Numbered from the stretch's first letter, positions 9,364-17,732 are shown. The stretch: DNA of 64,000 nucleotides from Tolypothrix campylonemoides VB511288 (GCA_000828075.3 JXCB02000027.1:467701-531700), one strand, 5' to 3'. Notes: generated from the sequence alone by a model not told the origin. Program-made: numbers and translations.

Positions 9364-9486
9364 GTAGGCGAGAAAAAATCAAAGTATGTAAAGAACAGTA
9401 AAGCTTGGAAACTCCTTCGTAGTAAGCGCTGTCTTCGCTAAAGCGCTTACTACATACTTTTAATTATTTACACTGCTCTACTTACG
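9361..9486. mobile_element. MITE family 1, copy 1 (126 bp)
   Basis: Left end GTAAGTAGGCGAGAAAAAAT and right end CTCTACTTAC form imperfect inverted termini around an internal hairpin (GTAGTAAGCGCT...AGCGCTTACTAC). A second copy at 30781-30961 shares both ends (GAGAAAAAATCAAA near the left, TTTAATTATTTACAC near the right) and the core hairpin, but has a longer centre. It encodes nothing. Precise in-silico removal restores the antitoxin frame. Confidence 0.85.
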
Positions 9487-9522
9487 CCTGTTTCTGAAAC
9501 AATTATTGAGGAACGCCGCTAG

Positions 9523-9987
9523 ATGGCAGTTTACTTTCTTGATAGCAGCGCCTTGGTGAAACGCTACATTAGTGAGATACGTTCAGCATGGGTTGTGAAT
9601 TTGTTTGATCCTGCATTAAACAACGAAGTATTAATTGCTGCAATTACATTTGTTGAGATTATTGCCGCGATTACAAGACGGGCGCGTGGTGGCAGTATCA
9701 GTCTTACAGATGCGACAGTAACGTGCAATCTGTTCAGGAGTGACTTATTATCTGAGTACCAAGTTGTAGAAATCACGGAAAATATAATTAACTCTGCAAT
9801 GGCATTAGCTGAAGTACGGGGATTACGAGGTTACGACGCAGTTCAGCTAGCAGCAGGTTGTGCGGTAAATGCCCTGTGCATAACAAACGGCTTGCCCCTT
9901 GTGAACTTTGTCTCTGCTGACGATGAGTTGAATAAAGCAGCCGCAAGTGAAGGGGTGATGGTTGAAAATCCCAATAATTACCCGTAG
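9523..9987 (+). CDS. PIN-domain toxin (VapC family)
   Basis: 154 residues with the PIN acidic set: D in FLDSSALVK, E in FVEIIAAI, D in GYDAVQLA and a terminal acidic pair in SADDELN. VapC toxins are Mg-dependent RNases that cut tRNA or rRNA. The catalytic residues look intact. The ATG follows directly on the original antitoxin stop (TAGATG), so it was translated from the antitoxin message. The MITE now separates it by about 160 bp from the truncated antitoxin frame. Confidence 0.9.
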   Translation: MAVYFLDSSALVKRYISEIRSAWVVNLFDPALNNEVLIAAITFVEIIAAITRRARGGSISLTDATVTCNLFRSDLLSEYQVVEITENIINSAMALAEVRGLRGYDAVQLAAGCAVNALCITNGLPLVNFVSADDELNKAAASEGVMVENPNNYP

Positions 9988-10023
9988 GGCGATCGCCTCC
10001 TTACCACAACTAGAATTGATGCG

Positions 10024-10152
10024 TCAAAATGGTGTTTCTGCCTGTAAATGAAGGGTTTCTCCTAACTGTGGATGCTCAAAACAAAGCTCTCTCATATGCA
10101 GATGTAACCGATTTACAATTGCATGACATCCATAAAGGCGATCGCCCAAAAT
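10024..10152 (-). pseudogene. Duplicated 3' end of rluA-type pseudouridine synthase
   Basis: The minus strand translates as ILGDRLYGCHAIVNRLHLH continuing to ETPF and a stop, closely matching the C-terminus of the intact gene ending at 10908. Only about 43 codons are present. The fragment and the intact gene flank the VapBC pair at 10252-10892, as expected if the toxin-antitoxin pair arrived with, or caused, a duplication of this gene end. Confidence 0.85.
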
Positions 10153-10251
10153 AGATCTACTTAAAACCGTAAAGTAAACTAGCTATAGAAGTAGTTTCAA
10201 AAAACGTATTTTTCTGTAATTTAGACACCAGCGTTTGTGGGAGTAGTCCTA

Positions 10252-10482
10252 ATGTCGCTACAAGACCTTAAAGAGCAAGCTTGCAAGTTGCCTGTAAACG
10301 AACGACTTGCACTTGTTAGTGCTATTATTCAATCTTTGCAAGATACCCTTAGTCCACAACCCAACCGAAAAGACTTAATCAACCAAATGCGAGGTTTGAT
10401 AAAAACCGATCAGCCATCGCCAAACGATGCTCAAGTTGAGGTAATGCTGGAAGAACGTCGGGTGGAGAAATATCTCAGGTGA
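10252..10482 (+). CDS. VapB-like antitoxin
   Basis: 76 residues from ATG 10252 (MSLQDLKEQACKLPVNERL). This N-terminal motif is common to small cyanobacterial antitoxins of the addiction-module component type. GGGAG lies upstream; an in-frame GTG five codons earlier is a less likely start. The stop overlaps the GTG start of the PIN toxin by 4 bp (GTGA), showing translational coupling. Confidence 0.75.
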   Translation: MSLQDLKEQACKLPVNERLALVSAIIQSLQDTLSPQPNRKDLINQMRGLIKTDQPSPNDAQVEVMLEERRVEKYLR

Positions 10483-10892
10483 GAGTTTTAATCGATACAA
10501 ATATCGTTCTAGATTTCTTACTCGAACGAAACCCGTTTTTACAAGATGCAGAAGCCTTATTTCAAGTAATTGGCTCTGGACGGATTGTTGGTTATGTAAC
10601 TGCAACAACGCTAACTGATATCTTCTATATTGCCAGAAGGCAAACGCGGAGTATTGAACGAGCAAGACAGGCGGTTTCTATTACACTGGCAGTTATGGAA
10701 GTATGCCCTGTTGACCGCTCTATTTTGGAATTAGCTCTAACATCTGGTATGACGGATTTTGAAGATGCTGTACAAGTTGCTTGTGCCTTCTCTCAAGGAC
10801 TGGATGCTGTTGTTACCCGTGACATAGGGGATTTTTCTAATGCAGCTCTGCCTGTATTATCTGTAAACCAGCTATTGGGACAGTTGCAATAA
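10479..10892 (+). CDS. PIN-domain toxin (VapC family)
   Basis: 137 residues beginning MRVLIDTNIVLDFLLER. Acidic PIN residues are visible at LIDTN, TLTDIFYI (Asp where Glu is usual), DFEDAVQV and TRDIGDF. It is a predicted Mg-dependent RNase toxin. GTG start, overlapping the antitoxin stop by 4 bp. The pair appears complete, in contrast to the other three toxin-antitoxin loci in this window. Confidence 0.88.
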   Translation: MRVLIDTNIVLDFLLERNPFLQDAEALFQVIGSGRIVGYVTATTLTDIFYIARRQTRSIERARQAVSITLAVMEVCPVDRSILELALTSGMTDFEDAVQVACAFSQGLDAVVTRDIGDFSNAALPVLSVNQLLGQLQ

Positions 10893-10907
10893 CTCCGTGC
10901 AATATCC

Positions 10908-12758
10908 TCAAAAAGGTGTTTGTGTCTGTAGATGAAGAGTTTCCCCCAACTGTGGATGCTCAAAAGAAAGCTCTCGCGCATGCAGATGTAACCGATTTGA
11001 AAGCGCACGACATCCATAAAGGCGATCGCCTAAAATAGGTATACCAAGTCCTCTCACATCAGCAGCATGAACTCTCAGTTGATGCGTGCGTCCTGTTAGC
11101 GGTATAAACTCTACACGAGTGCACTCTCCTGTTGCTATCACTTGGAAGTGAGTCACGCTGGGTTTCCCATATTGCAAATTGACTTGTTGATAAGGGCGAT
11201 TGAGAGGATCTCCCCACAGTGGCAGTTCAATCATACCTTTGTCAGTGGTTAGAGAACCCGAAAGCACCGCTTCATAAACTTTGTGAACCTGCCGTTTTTC
11301 AAACTGCTCACTGAGTTGACGATAGGTTTGCCCGTCACGAGCTAGTAAAAGAATACCAGATGTTTCCTGATCTAACCGATGCACCGCAATAATCTTCATC
11401 CCATCTGGTGAGAGTTGACGTAAACGACTGAGGACACTATCTTGAGTGTTGCGATAACGCCCAGGTACTGAAAGTAACCCTGCGGGTTTGTTCACGACAA
11501 TCAGCCATTGGTCTTCATAAAGAATGGGTATTACCTCTCCCCAAACCCCTCCAGCAATAAAAGCTGCTCCTTGTCCCCCTCCTTGTAGGACCGGGTTAGG
11601 GGGAGGTGGTGAGACAGCGCTGCGGGAGGGTTTCCCTCCGCAGGCGACTGCGAACCCGAAGGGGGAGGGGCTTAAAACTTCCCCTTCCGCAAAAAAAGTT
11701 TTTCCGCTTCCCTCTCCTTTTAGGAGAGGGTTAGGGAGAGGTGGGAAGGGGGTAGGGGGGTTAGGTTTCAATCCTGACAGCAGAAACCCCATCAATGGCT
11801 GACAGCGTTCTGCACAAGCTCCATAAAATTCTCCCTGGATTTTGTCGTGATTAATTAAGGACGAACCCCACCAAAACTCTGCCATTGCCAATGGTTTTAA
11901 ACCATGCGTCGCCGCATAATGCAGCAGCTTTGGCGCACAACAGTCTCCTGTTCCTGTGGGCATACCTTGTGGTATCAACTGCTGCAAGGATACAGATTGT
12001 CCTAAAAAATTCATCAGGGTGTAAGTAGCGTGCATCTGTGCCTGGAGTTGGCGGGACAATTCTTTACGCTGTTGTTTCAGTTCACCCATGCGCGCGTCTG
12101 CTGTTGCAATGAGCTGCTGAAGCGGCTGCAAGACTTCATCCCGTTGGCGTTTAAGTTGCCGTCGCTCAATTCCATGCTGACGACTTTCTTCGTCGAGTTG
12201 TTCCAACGCAACTATGAGCGCTTCTCCAATTAGCTTTTCGTACAATATCTGACGTTTTTCGTGTCGTTGGTTTTTGCAATCTCGATGGCGATCGCTCATT
12301 TGTTGCAGGCGTAACTCAAACTCACTCCTAAGCGTTTCGTATTGCTGCCTTTGTGGAAGTTGCTTGAGGGTAATGAGTTCCTGCTTGATAGCTTCCAATT
12401 GCGCCAAAGTGCGGGCTTCCTCTAAGGCAACTTCGTCTCGTCCTGGAATGGGCGGTACCCAGCCCTCAACCATGCTGTCACCATTCAGAAGACCAGAGAA
12501 GGCTTTTATGACCCTTTGTTCGCCAGTAGGCAGTTCCACAAGTAATACTCCATACATCTTGCCTTCAGTGGAATAACGGTCATTGTTGGCAAGATGTTGC
12601 ATTAAAGCATGGGCGATCGCCTCTACCAAAGGTGTGCGGGGTAGTCTCAGGAGTTCACCAGTTTGAGGACAGCGCCCTTCATACCAATAGCTAACAGATA
12701 AGTCACTGACAGCAGAATAGCAGTTTATGAAATCACAAAGCGAGTGCAGAACGACCAT
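10908..12758 (-). CDS. RluA-family pseudouridine synthase with long N-terminal domain
   Basis: 616 residues. The C-terminal third is a RluA-type catalytic domain: VVNKPAGLLSVPGR, catalytic HRLDQETSG and a terminal RTHQLRVHA motif. Such enzymes isomerise uridine to pseudouridine in rRNA or tRNA. The N-terminal about 350 residues include a charged, coiled-coil-like segment (about 125-250) and a conserved region also found in other long bacterial homologues. Between the two lies about 78 residues of Pro/Gly-rich sequence encoded by intergenic-type repeats (11534-11767). The insertion keeps frame, so the protein may still be made. Target RNA unknown. Confidence 0.87.
   Translation of the reverse strand: MVVLHSLCDFINCYSAVSDLSVSYWYEGRCPQTGELLRLPRTPLVEAIAHALMQHLANNDRYSTEGKMYGVLLVELPTGEQRVIKAFSGLLNGDSMVEGWVPPIPGRDEVALEEARTLAQLEAIKQELITLKQLPQRQQYETLRSEFELRLQQMSDRHRDCKNQRHEKRQILYEKLIGEALIVALEQLDEESRQHGIERRQLKRQRDEVLQPLQQLIATADARMGELKQQRKELSRQLQAQMHATYTLMNFLGQSVSLQQLIPQGMPTGTGDCCAPKLLHYAATHGLKPLAMAEFWWGSSLINHDKIQGEFYGACAERCQPLMGFLLSGLKPNPPTPFPPLPNPLLKGEGSGKTFFAEGEVLSPSPFGFAVACGGKPSRSAVSPPPPNPVLQGGGQGAAFIAGGVWGEVIPILYEDQWLIVVNKPAGLLSVPGRYRNTQDSVLSRLRQLSPDGMKIIAVHRLDQETSGILLLARDGQTYRQLSEQFEKRQVHKVYEAVLSGSLTTDKGMIELPLWGDPLNRPYQQVNLQYGKPSVTHFQVIATGECTRVEFIPLTGRTHQLRVHAADVRGLGIPILGDRLYGCRALSNRLHLHARELSFEHPQLGETLHLQTQTPF
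11534..11767 (-). repeat. Intergenic-type repeat translated in frame inside rluA-type gene
   Basis: This segment contains the palindromic GGGTTTCCC repeat (11609-11664) and two GGAGAGGGTTAGGGAGAGG-type boxes, sequences otherwise found between genes in this window (35990, 60091, 61461, and 25686 reversed). On the minus strand it reads PPLPNPLLKGEG and similar, typical of translated cyanobacterial repeats. Confidence 0.85.
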
Positions 12759-12831
12759 ATAAAGCTTCTAATGTGGCTTACTTGGACTTATCGGGGTTTG
12801 CAACCCTTGTAAAGTATAGAAAAAAACAATG

Positions 12832-12865
12832 AACCACAGATAAACACAGATGGACACAGATAAAT
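12832..12865 (+). repeat. ACCACAGAT/CACAGATGGA interspersed repeat
   Basis: AACCACAGATAAACACAGAT followed by GGACACAGATAAAT. Same family as 3968-4000 and 30739-30775. It lies between the rluA-type and DUF3754 genes. Confidence 0.75.
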
Positions 12866-12907
12866 AATTGCTTCATCCAATTGAGTTGCGCTATATCAGG
12901 AACTTTT

Positions 12908-14251
12908 CTATAAAGCTATCCCGTTATAAAGGAAGGCATTATCCCAAACATAATCGATCACCGCCCTGGCATCCTCCAAGGGGAGAACATGGCAAAATCC
13001 CTGGTTATCATAGCTTAATAAAGGTATTTCCGGGGCAATATCTGCTTGTTGAGCATTTGTGATCACTTTACCGCGAATATCTTGCAGATTATTTAACGGA
13101 CCCTGGATATCAAAGTTAATCGTAATGCTCAGCTTCCTTTGCATCCAAGTTTCAATGCAAGAGTCTAGCTGTTCCGGAGTTAGCGGAGTCGGACTGGTCA
13201 GGAGATGATAATATACTAGAATAATTTCTTTACACTCCTCTTCCTCAGCCATGTCGATGAGCATTTGAAACACGCTGGCATTGTTAGCTAAATTCTTGAA
13301 GAAAAGCGTATCGGTAACATCTTTTTGGAATTTGATTTTTTTGTTTTTGTAATTCGTGTATTGCTTGAAGGCAAATCCGCCCAGTGCCATCCCCAAAGAT
13401 AGCGTTGCCACTAAAATGGGCATGACATTTCGGACTTTATCCTGTTCTACATCTAGCGATTCCACTAAAGATGATGCATTAAACACTACCAAAATTGCAG
13501 TAATAAGCAATAATAGGTTCGGCAATGCTTTTAAGACCAGGGGAATTGCAGCCCCAATTGCAGGAATTCCAAATAACAACCTATCTTTCCAAGTCATACT
13601 GGTGACAACATTCGGAAAGAGCAAGTCAATATCTAGTTTTGGAATATTCTTGTAGAAGTAAACATAGATTTTACCAGGAGTAAAGTTTAGCTCCTCTATC
13701 TTGACTTTTTTGGCACGAAAGTAAGCCGCTTCTTTGAACTTAATAAGTAAAACAATTCGTTCCAAAATGTTAATCGTTTTTTCTTGTTGCCAAAAGAAGA
13801 ACTTTTTCAACGAAATTTTCTTGTCAATATCGCCTTGGTAATAGCAACAAAAACGCTCAAAGTCATCGAAATCAACCTGAGTTTTCAAATCAATCAGAGA
13901 TTTCTTTCCCAATGCTCGTTGTACAATCGATTGTGGTAAAACAATGTAATTTGCTCTTTCTAAAATGTGTTGAAATGCATCAACCACTTTTGACTCCATC
14001 TCGTCGTATTGGTCGAAGGTTGGTTGAGTGAGTGGTTGAACATCTGCATTGGGATTAAAGGGTACGTAGTTGTCTTTGATAATTTCCAGCGTCTTGTGAA
14101 AGCGAAAGTGGTAATACGCGGATAGGATTTGGCAGAAATCTTGAAACTTTTCAGCATCAGCGGCACTTAGCTGACCATCTTGCAGGCAAAGTTTGATAAT
14201 ATCGGTGCGACGGTAGGGAATGAACGCTTCTCGATTTTTATAAACTGCCAT
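12908..14251 (-). CDS. DUF3754 (TMEM143-like) membrane protein
   Basis: 447 residues. The central region (KEAAYFRAKK...FTPGKIYVYFYKNIPKLDIDLLFPN) is the DUF3754/TMEM143 signature. Two hydrophobic spans follow (IPAIGAAIPLVLKALPNLLLLITAILVV and a second at about MPILVATLSLGMALGGFAF). Function is unknown in bacteria; the animal homologue is mitochondrial. It is a single gene reading away from a 728-bp repeat-rich gap. Confidence 0.85.
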   Translation of the reverse strand: MAVYKNREAFIPYRRTDIIKLCLQDGQLSAADAEKFQDFCQILSAYYHFRFHKTLEIIKDNYVPFNPNADVQPLTQPTFDQYDEMESKVVDAFQHILERANYIVLPQSIVQRALGKKSLIDLKTQVDFDDFERFCCYYQGDIDKKISLKKFFFWQQEKTINILERIVLLIKFKEAAYFRAKKVKIEELNFTPGKIYVYFYKNIPKLDIDLLFPNVVTSMTWKDRLLFGIPAIGAAIPLVLKALPNLLLLITAILVVFNASSLVESLDVEQDKVRNVMPILVATLSLGMALGGFAFKQYTNYKNKKIKFQKDVTDTLFFKNLANNASVFQMLIDMAEEEECKEIILVYYHLLTSPTPLTPEQLDSCIETWMQRKLSITINFDIQGPLNNLQDIRGKVITNAQQADIAPEIPLLSYDNQGFCHVLPLEDARAVIDYVWDNAFLYNGIAL

Positions 14252-14979
14252 GATCTCAGATGAATCGGACTAGTAGGTTTGCTAAGCGACGGGCGATCGC
14301 GCAAAGCGCAGTGTCAGAGGTGATCGCCTGTGCCAGACAACAATCGCGACGGTTAGATATCATCCACCCATTTCGAGATCAATAACTAGTATCTTGAGAA
14401 GGAAATTTAGCAAGAATTCTTGATTCAATTAGGTTAGCCAATCGCCTTGGGAGTTAACGCAAACAGCTAGTTGAGGTTCTAAGTTCTTTTTCCCCCTCAA
14501 AGGAATAACGGTGATTATTGGCAACGTGTTGCATGAAATTATAGGCGATCGCCAACTATGCGCTAGGTCAAAGACTAGACTGGTTAAACCGTACAAGATG
14601 CCAAGTTGACCGTTGCAGTTTGATTTGTGAGCCAATTGGTGAGATTCCAGACAAAACTGAATGTTTGAGATTATGACTCTAAAATATCTAGTGAATTAAC
14701 CTTTAGCTAACCGGGCAATAGAAGGGTCGTTGCCTATAGTGCTATAGCGAATGGGATGTGTCAATTAATTTTATATTTTAGATTTTAGATTATCGTTCCA
14801 TCTAAAATCCAAAATTTAAAATCTAAAATTCGCTCACTAAGTAAAAATTTTGAGAAGTTCGTAGGGTTATGTATGCCTGAAACGAAAGTTGGTAGTAAGC
14901 GCTCTTTGCGCTCACTACAAGCCACCCAATATCGTTACAAACTTATGCAAAGCTGTACTAAGATGTCGTTACCTCCGAA
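14252..14979. other. Gene-free stretch with a gene remnant and hairpins
   Basis: It holds a decayed rluA N-terminal fragment (14489-14553), an A/T-rich inverted repeat built from ATTTTAGATTTTAGAT and its complement (14773-14828), and a hairpin at about 14890-14916 (GTAGTAAGCGC / GCGCTCACTAC) resembling the core of MITE family 1. No coding gene is supported. Confidence 0.65.
14489..14553 (-). pseudogene. Fragment resembling the N-terminal part of the rluA-type protein
   Basis: Minus-strand translation AIAYNFMQHVANNHRYSFEG matches AIAHALMQHLANNDRYSTEG of the intact gene (about 12568-12630). Only about 20 codons are recognisable. With the C-terminal fragment at 10024-10152, this indicates past duplication of the locus. 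Confidence 0.7.
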
Positions 14980-15702
14980 TTAGGTAATAATAGTCACCCT
15001 TCCTGTATCTAAATCATAACGACCTCCGACGATTTTCAATTTGCCGGACTGCAACCGCTCACTTAAGAGTGCCGATCGCTTCAACCGTTCAATTTGATAC
15101 TGCACATTTGCAACCACAGCGTTTTCAACCGCGTCGCCCGCCTGCTCCTTAACCCGTTCCACAGCTGGTTTAATTGCCTTCACAAAGCTACCAATTTCAC
15201 CCAGCAGGGCTTCGTTTTGTACAGCTGCGGTAACTGCCCCGCATCGTTCATGACCCAGCACCATGAGTACAGGAGTACCCAACAGGACAACCGCATATTC
15301 AATACTGCCGATCGCTTCAGGAATGGCAATATTTCCAGCAATCCGCACATCAAAGATATCTCCGATGCCTTGATCAAAAACAATTTCTGCAGGGACTCGT
15401 GAATCTGCACAACTTAGGATGGTTACAAATGGATGTTGAGCTTGAGCAACTTCCTGCAACCGAGCCTGAGATTGATCAGGATATTGAGGCTGATGCTGAG
15501 CAAACCGCTGATTTCCCTCCATCAGCTTTTGTAATGCGGCATCGGGACTGAGGGATTGAGGAGCTGCGGGGGGCAATTCGTCGGCTTTAACCTGTTCAAC
15601 GGGAGAAAGCAAATCACTAGCACTGACCACCAAACCAAATGCCCCCGTGACTCCCAGCTTCAAGAAGCCACGACGTTCCATGAAATACTTGATTGTGTTC
15701 AT
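14980..15702 (-). CDS. ecaB: Tat-exported beta-carbonic anhydrase (EcaB-like)
   Basis: About 240 residues. The N-terminus has a twin-arginine signal (RRGFLKLG) and a hydrophobic stretch, followed by a beta-class carbonic anhydrase core. The zinc ligands are in SCADSRVP (Cys, Asp-Arg dyad) and GHERCGA (His, Cys). Extracytoplasmic EcaB-type enzymes interconvert CO2 and bicarbonate outside the cytoplasm. The start at 15702 (MNTIKYF) has a purine-rich site AAGAGA upstream. It begins 8 bp after the sbtB stop on the same strand, so it is probably the third gene of the sbtAB transcript. The symbol is by family resemblance. Confidence 0.88.
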   Translation of the reverse strand: MNTIKYFMERRGFLKLGVTGAFGLVVSASDLLSPVEQVKADELPPAAPQSLSPDAALQKLMEGNQRFAQHQPQYPDQSQARLQEVAQAQHPFVTILSCADSRVPAEIVFDQGIGDIFDVRIAGNIAIPEAIGSIEYAVVLLGTPVLMVLGHERCGAVTAAVQNEALLGEIGSFVKAIKPAVERVKEQAGDAVENAVVANVQYQIERLKRSALLSERLQSGKLKIVGGRYDLDTGRVTIIT

Positions 15703-15709
15703 GATTCTC

Positions 15710-16021
15710 TTACATCGACGCGACACATCTTACAGAACGAACTTCCATAACATCCGAAATGTAACAGGTACCTCCAAACTTATTAAGCAGGGGTTTGATG
15801 TTTTCCACAACAGGCTTGATTTGCTCAGGCGTACAGAATGCAATCACATAAACATTATCAAGCATCGTCATGTCTAAATCTTCCCTCGTGCCTGATAATC
15901 CTTTGCCCGCAACATTTCGGATCACAATATGACCGTTTACACCTGACTTATCTAAACCATCTAAAATTTTGCCAAGCTCAAACGAGTTAGCAATAATTTC
16001 TATCTTTTTAACTAAGTGCAT
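15710..16021 (-). CDS. sbtB: PII-like bicarbonate-transport regulator SbtB
   Basis: 103 residues from ATG 16021, set by a strong GGAGGTAATAAT leader (the in-frame extension to 16075 overlaps sbtA). The ferredoxin-like PII fold is recognisable from VKKIEIIANSFELGKILDGL, the T-loop region GKGLSGTREDLDM and GGTCYISDVMEVR. SbtB binds adenine nucleotides and controls SbtA. Unlike the classical Synechocystis protein, it ends RSVRCVASM without the C-terminal CGPxGC redox loop. Its ATG lies 4 bp after the sbtA stop. Confidence 0.92.
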   Translation of the reverse strand: MHLVKKIEIIANSFELGKILDGLDKSGVNGHIVIRNVAGKGLSGTREDLDMTMLDNVYVIAFCTPEQIKPVVENIKPLLNKFGGTCYISDVMEVRSVRCVASM

Positions 16022-16025
16022 ATTA

Positions 16026-17000
16026 TTACCTCCACAACAGGTTAATTCCGTACAGATATAGTGGAATTCCCACAATAATATTGAACGGAAATGTCACTGC
16101 CAGAGCAGTAGAAACATACAGACTGGGATTAGCTTCAGGAACGGTCATCCGCATAGCTGCTGGGACAGCGATGTAAGAGGCACTGGCACACAGCACAGCG
16201 AATAAGAGCGCATCTCCCTGAGACATAGCAATAAATCTGGCAATCAATAACCCAATAGTTGCATTAAGTATTGGAATTAGTATCGCAAATGAAATCAGGA
16301 AAAATCCGGTTTTTTGCAAGTCTTTAATTCTTTGGGCAGCAACTAGTCCCATGTCGAGTAAAAAGAAGGTGAGAACGCCATAAAACAACCCTTGAGTAAA
16401 GGGTTCCAAAACCTTCCAACCGCGTTCTCCCGTCAAGACGCCAATCACGAGGCTACCAACCAGGAGAAAGACTGAACTGTTCAAAAATGCCTCTTGCAAA
16501 ACTTCAGACCAGGCGATTTCCCGTGGTTTGCCTTGGTCAACAGTAAATAAATTTACCAGGATCAGACCAACAATGATGGCTGGAGATTCCATCAGGGCAA
16601 GGGCTGCGACCATGTAGCCATCAAAAGGAATGCCAAGCTGAGTTAAAAAAGCACTAGCTGTGATGAACGTGACAGCACTAATAGAGCCATAGGTTGCGGC
16701 GATCGCAGCAGCATCATAAGTATCCAGCCTCAGTTTGAGGATAAAAAAGGTGTAAATTGGGACAAAACACGCCATCAACATGGCTGCCAAGAGCGTCAGG
16801 AGCACTTCCTGGGTGATTCCACTTTTGATCAGTTCAACTCCTCCCTTAAACCCAATCGCCAACAGCAGATAAAGCGACAGGAGTTTGGGTACAGGTGCAG
16901 GAATTTCCAAATCAGACTTGACAAAAACAGCAGTCATCCCCAAGAAGAAAAACAGGATTGGTGGGTTGAGAATGTTGGATATGATCAAGCTGGCATCCAT
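16026..17000 (-). CDS. sbtA: Sodium-dependent bicarbonate transporter SbtA
   Basis: 324 residues, almost wholly hydrophobic with about ten membrane spans, matching the SbtA family (N-terminus SNILNPPILFFFLGM, then FKGGVELIKSG, and a late ASASYIAVPAAMRMTVPEANPSLY). SbtA imports bicarbonate with Na+ at the plasma membrane. It is about 50 residues shorter than the Synechocystis protein, consistent with a shorter central cytoplasmic loop. AAGGAG lies 8 nt before ATG 17000. First gene of an sbtA-sbtB-carbonic anhydrase operon. Confidence 0.94.
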   Translation of the reverse strand: MDASLIISNILNPPILFFFLGMTAVFVKSDLEIPAPVPKLLSLYLLLAIGFKGGVELIKSGITQEVLLTLLAAMLMACFVPIYTFFILKLRLDTYDAAAIAATYGSISAVTFITASAFLTQLGIPFDGYMVAALALMESPAIIVGLILVNLFTVDQGKPREIAWSEVLQEAFLNSSVFLLVGSLVIGVLTGERGWKVLEPFTQGLFYGVLTFFLLDMGLVAAQRIKDLQKTGFFLISFAILIPILNATIGLLIARFIAMSQGDALLFAVLCASASYIAVPAAMRMTVPEANPSLYVSTALAVTFPFNIIVGIPLYLYGINLLWR

Positions 17001-17256
17001 GTCTATCGCTCCTTGTGCTGATGAAACCGAAAATTAAAAAAACTTTGCATTGTAAGAAACTTAACCATAACCATTGAATTCATGAGTATCGTGTAGCGTG
17101 ACCTCATGTCAATTGGGTGATCATGTATTTCTATAACGAGCAGAATTTAGATGTCCGTTGCTTCAAGTACATTACGAATGTCGTTCTAATACCCTTGTAA
17201 GGTCTGTGAGGAATGTTAGAGTGCTAATACGGGAGCAAAATGAACGCAACTAGGTT

Positions 17257-17550
17257 ATGCAAACCATTACCGACATTGGTACGCTGATTGTCCGCACGCC
17301 GGGAACTTGCGGTAGTCGTCCTCGGATCACCGGAACCCGCATTACGGTTCAGTATATCGTCAATGAGATGAAAGCGGGTGTCACGCCTGAAGAAATTCTG
17401 GCAGATAAACCACACCTAACGCTTGCAGGGATTTATAGCGCTTTGGCGTACTACTATGCCAATAAACAATTGCTGGATGTCGAATTTGCTGCTTATGATG
17501 AAGAATGCCGTCGCCTCGAAGCCGAGTATAAAGCAGGAAATGTGTCGTGA
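17257..17550 (+). CDS. DUF433 antitoxin
   Basis: 97 residues. The DUF433 helix-turn-helix core is plain: GTCGSRPRITGTRITVQYIV, then GVTPEEILADKPHLTLAGIYSALAYYYAN. Members pair with DUF5615 PIN-like toxins. The stop overlaps the GTG of the downstream toxin by 4 bp. It is transcribed divergently from sbtA across about 256 bp. Confidence 0.88.
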   Translation: MQTITDIGTLIVRTPGTCGSRPRITGTRITVQYIVNEMKAGVTPEEILADKPHLTLAGIYSALAYYYANKQLLDVEFAAYDEECRRLEAEYKAGNVS

Positions 17551-17732
17551 GCCGAATTCGCTTGTACTTGGATGAAGATACGATTAAAGGGGCGCTAATA
17601 CAAGCACTGCGAAATGCAGATTTGGATGTCATTACAGTCGCGGATGGTGGTAAACTCGGATATCCTGATGAAGAACAACTGATTTGGGCAGCAGAGCAAG
17701 GGCGAGTCATTTGTCTGGTATTTAAGACTTAG
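17547..17732 (+). pseudogene. Truncated DUF5615 PIN-like toxin
   Basis: 61 residues beginning with the family motif RIRLYLDEDTIKGALIQALR and extending through DEEQLIWAAEQGRVI. Full-length members are about 110 residues and carry a further conserved FNxxDF region, which is missing. The frame ends CLVFKT-stop, followed by HIP1-rich intergenic repeats. Likely an inactivated toxin with its antitoxin kept. Confidence 0.75.
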
